Below, one piece after another: positions 1 through 4,926 of a stretch of DNA of 9,026 nt. The stretch comes from Arenicellales bacterium (GTDB taxonomy: Bacteria > Pseudomonadota > Gammaproteobacteria > BMS3Bbin11), in assembly GCA_029287965.1 (NCBI GenBank), contig JARFQC010000218.1:1-9026 (forward strand), read 5' to 3'. The number at the start of each line of letters is the position of its first letter. Positions within the stretch are counted from its first letter, which is position 1. The notes under the pieces were generated by a model. The model did not search any database and was not told where the DNA came from. It saw nothing but the letters and a program-made list of their open reading frames with translations. A program made the position numbers and the translations under genes.

Positions 1-14
1 AAATTTTCACGCAT
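1..14 (-). CDS. Possible N-terminus of a divergent gene, cut by the window edge
   Basis: On the minus strand an ATG at 14-12 opens a frame (M-R-E-N) that runs off the left edge. An AGGAG lies 10 bases upstream (complement of 25-29), slightly far but usable. A second in-frame ATG at 53-51 would add 13 residues but has no ribosome site. Only 4 codons are visible, so no product can be named. The arrangement would make 15-113 a divergent promoter region shared with the DUF393 gene. Confidence 0.25.
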
Positions 15-57
15 CTTTACCCGTCTCCTCACGCAGTTCCCGGCAAAATTCATTTAG

Positions 58-77
58 TTGCTTAATGTTCTAAGCAA
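58..77. promoter_or_regulatory. 7-bp inverted repeat, candidate operator
   Basis: TTGCTTA at 58-64 is the exact reverse complement of TAAGCAA at 71-77, with a 6-base spacer. It lies upstream of the plus-strand leader ORF/DUF393 gene and upstream of the possible minus-strand gene at the left edge. A perfect, closely spaced dyad in this position is typical of a dimeric repressor or activator site. No clear -35/-10 pair was found next to it, so the operator reading is inference. Confidence 0.4.
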
Positions 78-113
78 TACAGCCATCATTCATATTTGTA
101 ACTGGAGCACGAT

Positions 114-143
114 ATGAAGAGAGAAGATCAAACCAAGGCATGA
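114..143 (+). CDS. 9-codon leader ORF coupled to the DUF393 gene
   Basis: ATG at 114 opens a frame of nine codons (MKREDQTKA) ending in TGA at 141-143. The stop overlaps the ATG of the next gene at 140 in an ATGA junction. GGAG at 104-107, six bases before ATG 114, is the best ribosome site in the region. The downstream gene has only AAGG one base before its ATG. Ribosomes probably load at the leader and re-initiate on the DUF393 frame. The peptide shows no run of one amino acid that would suggest attenuation. It could instead be chance, with translation starting at ATG 158. Confidence 0.4.
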   Translation: MKREDQTKA

Positions 144-544
144 AGCCGGATTACTGGATGAATACAAAAACCGGTTTTACACCTTTGATAGTGTTCTACG
201 ACGGTGCGTGTCCGTTATGCCGGCGTGAAATCGACCACTACATGCGTCGGCAAGGTGCAGAGCACATCACATGGATTGATATTGCAGAAAACGAAACACT
301 GGACAGTTATGGCCTGGACAGGCAGTCCGCCATGGAAGTCTTTCATGTGCTTGATAACCGCACATGGTACCTGGGTGCCTCGGCTTTTTCGCGTATCTGG
401 ATCAGGCTGCCTGCCTACAAATGGCTGGCCACGATACTGATCAATCTTCGTCTTGTACCTGTACTTGACAGCGTGTACCGGAAGTTTGCCGGATGGCGAA
501 TACGCAGACGCTGCGATAACGAATCTTGCGGTTTTACATCCTAG
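140..544 (+). CDS. DCC-family (DUF393) thiol-disulfide oxidoreductase-like protein
   Basis: This 134-aa protein matches the DCC/DUF393 family, named for an N-terminal D-x-x-C-P-x-C motif. Here it is VFYDGACPLCRRE, with D21, C24 and C27 right after the first beta strand, as in thioredoxin-like folds. The family is annotated as putative thiol-disulfide oxidoreductase, but substrates are largely unknown. There is no signal peptide, so a cytoplasmic location is likely. The length fits the family (about 110-140 aa). A second cysteine pair, C125 and C130, sits near the C-terminus in a basic stretch and is not part of the family motif as I know it. The start at ATG 140 overlaps the leader ORF stop; ATG 158, residue 7, is an alternative. 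The gene is followed by a gene-poor stretch, so it is probably monocistronic. Confidence 0.85.
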   Translation: MKPDYWMNTKTGFTPLIVFYDGACPLCRREIDHYMRRQGAEHITWIDIAENETLDSYGLDRQSAMEVFHVLDNRTWYLGASAFSRIWIRLPAYKWLATILINLRLVPVLDSVYRKFAGWRIRRRCDNESCGFTS

Positions 545-599
545 ATTAGCCGGTGTAATGCCTTATCATGCAGGCTTAACCAATCTAGCAAGCACCGGC
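541..599 (+). other. Interleaved inverted repeats, possible pseudoknot at the 3' end of the DUF393 gene
   Basis: Two perfect 7-bp arm pairs are interleaved. CTAGATT (541-547, including the TAG stop) pairs with AATCTAG (582-588), and GCCGGTG (549-555) pairs with CACCGGC (593-599). The order A-B-A'-B' is that of an H-type pseudoknot; alternatively the two stems exclude each other. A small hairpin GCCT/AGGC (560-563/572-575) lies in the loop. There is no U-tract after it, so it is not a standard terminator. It could be an mRNA 3' structure or a small RNA element. Confidence 0.35.
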
Positions 600-917
600 A
601 CTAGCCGAGCAACGTCTCCAGTTTAGAACAACTCGCTTGAAATGCATTTCCCTGGCATTAGTTCTCGCTATTTATCTTTTGAACTACTTCATTAATGTTG
701 TCATCCATTCAGTGCTTTTCCTCATAAACAGGGTGGTGTTTGAATCGCCCGCCGTTGATACGCAGCCAGCGTAAACAACAGTCCGTATTCATTACTAACC
801 GGCAGCTGGTTACTACTGTCTCGGATCTTTTGAGGCGATCACTGGGTAGCGTTCAGGGGATACACGAAGTAAAACTTTTTTGTCTTGTATAAAGGGAACT
901 AATCCTGACCAAAATAG
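600..917. other. Gene-poor intergenic region
   Basis: Between the structured DUF393 3' end and the dyad at 918 I find no convincing ORF in either strand, no tRNA and no repeat. The longest start-to-stop frames are only about 10-16 codons and lack ribosome sites. Base composition is more AT-rich than in the flanking genes. A TATAAA at 888-893 resembles a -10 element but has no good -35 partner. The stretch may hold the promoter and a long leader of the gene at 963, an unrecognised small RNA, or decayed sequence. Confidence 0.5.
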
Positions 918-939
918 TCAGATATTACGAATATTCTGA
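918..939 (+). promoter_or_regulatory. Imperfect dyad upstream of the 963 ribosome site
   Basis: TCAGATATT at 918-926 mirrors AATATTCTGA at 930-939 around a central ACG, with one extra base in the right arm. It ends 12 bases before the GGAGG at 952-956. It can be read as a protein-binding operator or as an RNA hairpin just upstream of the ribosome site. The AT-rich arms would make only a weak RNA stem, so the operator reading is slightly favoured. Confidence 0.4.
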
Positions 940-962
940 AATACTAATTTTGGAGGTTTGAC

Positions 963-1415
963 ATGACAGGACTTATTCCCGGTTTCCCTTATGACGGGGT
1001 TGTCACCCTGAACAGGGTCATTATCAAGGATGGCTATAGCGTAGATGATCTGCAGGAGCGTGTAGCAGAACTGTGTGAAAACGTTAAAACCTATCATTCC
1101 GATACGGGCTTTATCGGTGGTTTTGTCGCGCTGAACTCGGGTGAAATTTCCAACGAAGGCTCCACCATAGGGCAGGCTGTTGCGAGTAACTTGAAAGATC
1201 GCGAGGCACTGATTATTACGTTCTGGAAATCATTCGATGATCATGAGCGTTCGCATCGTTCCGAGACATTCCAGCCATTGTTCCAGCGTGTACTCGAGCT
1301 CTGCGAGAACGGTAACGAGGAAATTGCTTACGATATGCTCTGGTCCGGAAAGGCCTATTCATCGGAAGAGGCCGAGCAGGCCAGGAAAATGAAGGAAATG
1401 TATAACATGGCATAG
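963..1415 (+). CDS. Conserved hypothetical, antibiotic-monooxygenase-like dimeric alpha-beta barrel
   Basis: The gene encodes 150 aa from an ATG with a textbook GGAGG (952-956) six bases upstream, so the start is firm. I do not recognise an exact family. The predicted order is strand (12-20), helix (26-41), strand (50-59), strand (82-88), helix (89-115), strand (119-128). That is the beta-alpha-beta-beta-alpha-beta order of ABM-type ferredoxin-like dimers. The segment FWKSFDDHERSHRS (87-100) resembles the W-x-S-x-x-x-H-x-x-x-H signature seen in ABM/HmoA-like proteins, with H94 and H98. Such proteins bind heme or oxidise small molecules; a specific activity here would be a guess. The C-terminus (133-147) is a charged helix. 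It stands alone, convergent with the downstream gene. Confidence 0.8.
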   Translation: MTGLIPGFPYDGVVTLNRVIIKDGYSVDDLQERVAELCENVKTYHSDTGFIGGFVALNSGEISNEGSTIGQAVASNLKDREALIITFWKSFDDHERSHRSETFQPLFQRVLELCENGNEEIAYDMLWSGKAYSSEEAEQARKMKEMYNMA

Positions 1416-1425
1416 GCCTTAGCGC

Positions 1426-1446
1426 AGGGCCTTCGTGAGCGGCCCT
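1426..1446. terminator. Hairpin between convergent genes, possible bidirectional terminator
   Basis: AGGGCC (1426-1431) and GGCCCT (1441-1446) form a perfect 6-bp GC-rich stem with a 9-base loop. It sits 10 bases after the stop of the plus-strand gene and between two convergent stop codons. The plus-strand tail (TTAATCATT) is only moderately T-rich, so it may be a weak terminator or an mRNA-stabilising hairpin. Confidence 0.45.
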
Positions 1447-1472
1447 TAATCATTGCGGGTACTGGTGGCTCA

Positions 1473-2240
1473 TCACGATTTCGTTGCGTCAGTTGCTGTG
1501 CTGGCTGGAATAATCTCGTAGCTCATCCCAATGTTGTCGAGCTGGGCCAGCAATGCCTTGAATGGGATATCAAGATCACCTCTGCCACGGAAGCCGACCT
1601 CGATGCGGGCGTTCTTGCCCATGTGAGGCAGACTGAAAAGCTTGACGTCAGGATAGGCGTCTGCCAGCACCTTCAGCATTTCGGTCAATGCAGTTTCAGT
1701 TGTACCGGTTACGCTTACTGATCGTTGATGCAGCGTGCTGCTGGCGGTCGAGTAAAGGTTCTCGAGCACCCACTCCGCCATAGGATGGGCCATGGCCGGA
1801 AATCCGGGCAGAAAATAGTGATGATTAATGCTGAAGCCGGGTATGCGATTGACCGGGTTAGGGATGAGCCCGGCTGATTCCGGCAATTCTGCCATGACGA
1901 CTCGCAGCGGGTAGGCTTCATCTCCAAACTGCTGCTCGATTTCCCTGACCGCTCCGCTGTGACGTACAAGGGGCACTTTTGCCGCCGCGGCTGCGCAGCT
2001 GCGCGTATGGTCGTCTGGCGTCATGCCTATCCCGCCACAGCAGAAGACATGCTCGGAATTGGCCATAGTGCGTTGCAGCTCAGCGGTGAGTGTCGCCGGG
2101 TCATCAGGGAGTACCCTTAGCCAGGCCACTTCGTAACCCTTGTTCCTGATCAATGCACCGATGGCATCAAAATGTGTATCCCGTCGTTGACCGGAAAGCA
2201 CTTCATCACCAACAACGATAATCCCGAATGCCTGTTCCAT
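1473..2240 (-). CDS. Molybdopterin-binding domain protein, short CinA/MoaB-like (COG1058 type)
   Basis: The 255-aa product carries the MoCF_biosynth fold shared by MoaB, MoeA and the N-terminal half of CinA. Key motifs are GDEVLSG at 11-17, GGIGMTPDDHT at 69-79 (substrate-binding GG-x-G-x-T-x-D-D-x-T) and a CinA-like FLPGFPAM at 143-150. There is no C-terminal CinA deamidase domain; the last ~90 residues form a small extra domain typical of short CinA paralogues such as YfaY. Related proteins act in molybdopterin handling or as nucleotide/FAD pyrophosphatases; which applies here cannot be told. No molybdenum genes are nearby. ATG at 2240 lacks a good ribosome site, but the homology starts within the first few residues, so the start is reasonable. 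Confidence 0.88.
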   Translation of the reverse strand: MEQAFGIIVVGDEVLSGQRRDTHFDAIGALIRNKGYEVAWLRVLPDDPATLTAELQRTMANSEHVFCCGGIGMTPDDHTRSCAAAAAKVPLVRHSGAVREIEQQFGDEAYPLRVVMAELPESAGLIPNPVNRIPGFSINHHYFLPGFPAMAHPMAEWVLENLYSTASSTLHQRSVSVTGTTETALTEMLKVLADAYPDVKLFSLPHMGKNARIEVGFRGRGDLDIPFKALLAQLDNIGMSYEIIPASTATDATKS

Positions 2241-2308
2241 CTGTTAGCTTGTTCCGCATGTGTTTATCAATGACATAGGTGTCGAATCAGGAAGCAATCC
2301 GTTCCTGC

Positions 2309-2329
2309 CCTGTTTACAGCTTTAACAGG
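2309..2329. repeat. 6-bp inverted repeat overlapping a candidate -35 element
   Basis: CCTGTT (2309-2314) and AACAGG (2324-2329) are perfect inverted arms around 9 bases. The right arm overlaps TTAACA (2322-2327), the -35 of the promoter proposed for the small membrane protein. A repressor bound here would block that promoter. Alternatively it is a hairpin in a transcript. Confidence 0.35.
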
Positions 2330-2349
2330 TAAATTTCACACCTTATACA
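2322..2349 (+). promoter_or_regulatory. Candidate sigma-70 promoter for the 38-aa membrane protein
   Basis: TTAACA (2322-2327, 5 of 6 to consensus) is followed after 16 bases by TATACA (2344-2349, 4 of 6). This would start transcription near 2357 and leave a leader of about 55 bases before ATG 2413. The match is moderate and was found by eye. Confidence 0.35.
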
Positions 2350-2412
2350 CTTCGCTTTGCTGATAATCACAACCGCAGTACCAGACTCACTAACCAATCG
2401 AGGTGCAGCAGA

Positions 2413-2529
2413 ATGGACATAAGTAAAGCGAATGTAAGAAACGATAGCATCATGGCACGGCGAATTATCGGCTTTCTCACCGCTCCACTGGGTTTGCTGG
2501 CGGTGATGGCCGGTGTATTGGCTGCTTGA
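2413..2529 (+). CDS. 38-aa single-span membrane protein
   Basis: ATG 2413 has an excellent GAGGT (2400-2404) eight bases upstream and a frame of 38 codons ending in TGA at 2527-2529. The first 17 residues are polar with a basic cluster ARR at 15-17. Residues 18-38 (IIGFLTAPL through VLAA) form one hydrophobic helix that runs to the C-terminus. By the positive-inside rule the N-terminus should be cytoplasmic. I recognise no family; it is not CydX-like in sequence. It lies 80 bases upstream of the glutaredoxin-like/DUF3429 membrane protein and may be cotranscribed, which would suit a small partner subunit. The opposite-strand frames over this region have no ribosome site and look like shadows. 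Confidence 0.65.
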   Translation: MDISKANVRNDSIMARRIIGFLTAPLGLLAVMAGVLAA

Positions 2530-2537
2530 ACACGGAC

Positions 2538-2562
2538 GACGGGGCGTATCCAGTGTCCCGTC
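2538..2562 (+). terminator. Hairpin between the small membrane gene and the DUF3429 gene
   Basis: GACGGG (2538-2543) pairs with CCCGTC (2557-2562). The stem can extend inward by GCG/TGT with two G-U pairs, giving nine pairs and a 7-base loop. No U-tract follows, so it is more likely a processing or attenuating hairpin than a strong terminator. TTCACG (2564-2569) and TATACC (2587-2592), 17 bases apart, form a weak possible promoter right after it. Confidence 0.35.
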
Positions 2563-2609
2563 ATTCACGCACTATCATGACTTGATTATACCTATGCAAG
2601 GGATCGGCA

Positions 2610-3350
2610 ATGAATGAATCTGGCATTACGCGACAAGCTGGACAGGATTTAACAGCTGATACGGGCACTGCTGAAGCGAGGGTAACCCTCATCGTCTCGT
2701 CACTGACTGACGATCGCAGAGTCACTCGATTTCTGGACGCCCTCGGTTGGGCCTATAAGCGTGAGCAAAGGAGCATGGCGTCCTCGACAGACAGGGAAGC
2801 CTTCCAGGAACTCCAGCAGCAAACCGGCTGGAAAACACTGCCCATGATATTTCTCGATGGCAAGTTCATCGGTGGGATCGATGAACTCTTCTCGCATCCC
2901 GCGATAAAGGATGCGGATAATCGTGCTGCGATGCATATGAAGACATGGGCGAGGAGGCTGGGTTATGCGGGGCTCCTGCCTTTCGCCGCTGGCGCATTGG
3001 GCGTCATGCTGCTGAACGGGACTGCTTCGGCCTGGATGCTCGATGCGCTGCTGGCCTATGCGGCTGTCATCCTGAGTTTCATTGGCGCGCTGCATTGGGC
3101 GACTGCCATCACCCGTGACGATAGTCAGCCCCTGGAGCTGATGATCTCGGTTATGCCTGCGCTGGTGGGCTGGGTAGCACTGCTAATGCCCGTGATGTAT
3201 GCCTCTCCGGTAGTGCTGTTGGGCTTTCTATTGATATACCTGTATGACAGGTCCAGCTGGTCAGGCCTGGCCTGGTTTGTGAAGTTGCGAAAACACCTGA
3301 CTATCGGTGCAACACTTTCGATCTCAGCCGCATGGCTTGCCGGGGCATGA
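2610..3350 (+). CDS. Glutaredoxin-like domain fused to DUF3429 membrane domain, no cysteines
   Basis: This 246-aa protein joins two modules. Residues 24-100 look like glutaredoxin: strand VTLIVS, helix, then TLPMIFLDGKFIGGIDEL (77-94) with the cis-proline P79 and the glutathione-contacting GG 88-89. Where the CPxC/CxxC should be (around 30-33) the sequence is SSLT, and the whole protein contains no cysteine. Residues 118-246 match DUF3429, a membrane family of unknown function, with hydrophobic spans near 118-135, 141-164, 177-197, 199-213 and 228-244. The glutaredoxin-like part would be cytoplasmic. It cannot do thiol chemistry, so it may bind glutathione or a partner. ATG 2610 has AAGGGA (2598-2603) six bases upstream. 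Confidence 0.82.
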   Translation: MNESGITRQAGQDLTADTGTAEARVTLIVSSLTDDRRVTRFLDALGWAYKREQRSMASSTDREAFQELQQQTGWKTLPMIFLDGKFIGGIDELFSHPAIKDADNRAAMHMKTWARRLGYAGLLPFAAGALGVMLLNGTASAWMLDALLAYAAVILSFIGALHWATAITRDDSQPLELMISVMPALVGWVALLMPVMYASPVVLLGFLLIYLYDRSSWSGLAWFVKLRKHLTIGATLSISAAWLAGA

Positions 3351-3402
3351 TTTTGTGTACGCGAAAACGCGCAGGATTCACCCGTTTTGAAACACCACGA
3401 CC

Positions 3403-3618
3403 GTGAACCGAATCAATCCGGAGAAATTACTGTTATCAAAATGGACGGCAGTAAAACCTTCGCAGAGAGAGCGGCATTTTCTCGTGACCCGACTGCACTA
3501 TGGCGAGAATGACCGTGTTCAAACTTGCGACCTGGAAGCTGTCCTGACGAGAATCAGCTACCGCTTGTCGTGGCAGGACCTGAAGGATGAGACTCGCTGG
3601 CGGCCGGGCTGGAAGTAG
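3403..3618 (+). CDS. Small Trp-rich protein, TIGR02450 type
   Basis: The 71-aa product begins MNRINPEKLLLSKWTAV, the N-terminal signature I associate with TIGR02450, a family of small tryptophan-containing proteins of unknown function. Four tryptophans (W14, W57, W66, W70) are spaced through it, and HFLV at 25-28 is also typical. It is soluble and basic with one cysteine (C42). The start codon is GTG at 3403 with no obvious ribosome site; it is chosen because the family similarity begins at the first residue. It lies 52 bases after the DUF3429 gene on the same strand, probably one transcript, and is convergent with the dioxygenase gene 15 bases away. Confidence 0.75.
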   Translation: MNRINPEKLLLSKWTAVKPSQRERHFLVTRLHYGENDRVQTCDLEAVLTRISYRLSWQDLKDETRWRPGWK

Positions 3619-3633
3619 TTCGATTGCTCCGGA

Positions 3634-4449
3634 TCAGGACAGTTTGATGCTGGCCAGCCTGGAAGATCGTGTGCCCGGTATCGGCTGGTTACCCGCTGTG
3701 TGATAGCTGAACACAACCGAGTATTTTGGATGATCGGTTGAATTCGCACTTGCGCAGTGCATGGTGCGACAGTGAAAGAAAATGACGTCGCCAGCGGACA
3801 GCTCCGCCTTGACCGCCTGCATGATCAATTCCTGGTTCGCAGTCAGGTCATCACGTAGAAAGAGTTCAGCATCGAAGCGGCCACGATCAAGATCAAGATC
3901 TATACTGCTGGACCCGGGGATGAACTGCATCGCACCTTTCTCGGCATATTCATCTCCCAGCGCGAGCCAGGCGTTGACAAGCTCGGGACGATCAAAACTC
4001 CAGTACCTGATGTCCTGGTGCCAGCCGGTCATGCTGCTGTAACCCGGCATCTTCGTCATGATGCAATTGTGATGGTTCTGAGTCAGCATGATTTCCTTGC
4101 TATCCAGCAGCTGCCCGATGATCCGCAGCACGGACTCGTTGCCGGCCCAGTCCCTGAAAACCGGGTCCCTGGAATAGGCATTGAGCAACCTTCTTGGCGT
4201 TTTGCCTCCAGGCGAATCGGGGCTGTCCGGCGCACCCGGGTATTTGATATCGACTTCGAACTCAACCGGACCAAGGGGCGGATTCAGAAATGTCTCGATG
4301 GCATCGCGCATCCTGCTGCAAGTCGAAGGGTCGGCGAGTCCGCGAACGATGATAAAGCCGTCTTGCTGAAACGTCTTGATCTGGGCATCGGAAAGCTCGA
4401 TTTGAGAGAGAGGGGAGTTTGTCTGCATGTGGGTTTTAAGAGAGTTCAC
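3634..4449 (-). CDS. Phytanoyl-CoA dioxygenase (PhyH) family protein
   Basis: This 271-aa protein has the PhyH-type Fe(II)/2-oxoglutarate oxygenase layout. The iron-binding H-x-D is H144-Q-D146 in MTGWHQDIRYW. The distal histidine is most likely H231 in TMHCASANSTDH, matching the family pattern H-x-x-x-x-N. Eleven residues after it, where human PhyH has the 2-oxoglutarate-binding arginine, this protein has K242. The length fits the family. These enzymes hydroxylate varied lipids, osmolytes and natural products; the substrate cannot be read from sequence. The start is GTG at 4449-4447 with only a weak GAAG upstream; ATG at residue 8 is an alternative. It is divergent from folX across 72 bases that carry a nested dyad. 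Confidence 0.9.
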   Translation of the reverse strand: MNSLKTHMQTNSPLSQIELSDAQIKTFQQDGFIIVRGLADPSTCSRMRDAIETFLNPPLGPVEFEVDIKYPGAPDSPDSPGGKTPRRLLNAYSRDPVFRDWAGNESVLRIIGQLLDSKEIMLTQNHHNCIMTKMPGYSSMTGWHQDIRYWSFDRPELVNAWLALGDEYAEKGAMQFIPGSSSIDLDLDRGRFDAELFLRDDLTANQELIMQAVKAELSAGDVIFFHCRTMHCASANSTDHPKYSVVFSYHTAGNQPIPGTRSSRLASIKLS

Positions 4450-4460
4450 CGTTTCTTCAC

Positions 4461-4496
4461 ATAAGCATCACGCTGTCTCGACAGGCATGTACTTAT
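4461..4496. promoter_or_regulatory. Nested 36-bp dyad, candidate operator between phyH and folX
   Basis: CTGTC (4473-4477) and GACAG (4480-4484) are perfect arms around a 2-base centre. ATAAG (4461-4465) and CTTAT (4492-4496) are a second perfect pair with exactly the same centre, between 4478 and 4479. The layout is ATAAG-N7-CTGTC-TC-GACAG-N7-CTTAT. It fills the middle of the 72-base gap between two divergent genes. A dimeric or tetrameric regulator controlling both directions is the simplest reading. Confidence 0.5.
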
Positions 4497-4521
4497 CGTC
4501 AAACTACATCAACAATTTATC

Positions 4522-4926
4522 ATGAACATGAAAAATAAACTTGCCACGATTAAAGTCAGCGACCTGCGATTGCGCACCTATATCGGTTTCAATCCGGACG
4601 AAAAGGAAAAGCGCCAGGATATCGTCATCAATATGACGATTACCTACCGCATAGCGGAACCTGCTCTGCATGATGTCGTTGAGGAAGCCCTCAATTACAA
4701 AACCATTACCAAGCAGGTCATCAGCCATGTTGAGCAGGGGCGTTTTCTGCTGCTCGAAAAGCTGGTTTCTGATGTGCTTGATATCTGCAGTTCACATCGT
4801 GATGTGCAGGCTGCCGAAGTCACAATAGACAAACCTCATGCACTGAGGTTCGCCGATTCTGTTTCCCTGTCAATGCAATATGACGCACAGCAGAATTCAC
4901 CCCATGCTATGGAGAGAGCCTCATGA
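4522..4926 (+). CDS. folX: Dihydroneopterin triphosphate 2'-epimerase
   Basis: FolX converts 7,8-dihydroneopterin triphosphate to the monapterin epimer on the way to tetrahydromonapterin. The 134-aa protein closely resembles E. coli FolX in LRLRTYIGFN (15-24), RQDIVINMTI (31-40), ALNYKTITK (56-64), RFLLLEKLVSDVLDI (74-88) and IDKPHALRFADSVS (102-115). The tunnel-fold active-site residues Y59, E79 and K104 are present. The block pattern fits FolX better than the aldolase FolB. The C-terminus is about a dozen residues longer than usual and polar. No ribosome site precedes ATG 4522; the next ATG at 4528 has none either, so translation may be weak or use a short leader. Its stop overlaps the folE start, giving stoichiometric coupling of both steps. 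Confidence 0.93.
   Translation: MNMKNKLATIKVSDLRLRTYIGFNPDEKEKRQDIVINMTITYRIAEPALHDVVEEALNYKTITKQVISHVEQGRFLLLEKLVSDVLDICSSHRDVQAAEVTIDKPHALRFADSVSLSMQYDAQQNSPHAMERAS

Noticed and set aside
652..669. Sigma-54-like CTGGCA...TCGC pair
   Set aside because: The GG-to-GC spacing is 11 bases instead of 10, and it is about 300 bases from the next start codon.
730..755. tRNA T-arm-like sequence (TTTGAATC within a GGGTG/CGCCC stem)
   Set aside because: No D-arm, anticodon arm or acceptor stem can be found around it.
2314..2568. Minus-strand frames of 84 and 65 codons opposite the small membrane gene
   Set aside because: No ribosome site, low-complexity unlikely proteins, and they overlap a better-supported plus-strand gene and its promoter.
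4018..4464. 148-codon plus-strand frame opposite the PhyH gene
   Set aside because: It mirrors a well-supported enzyme gene with intact iron-binding motifs; an antisense shadow.
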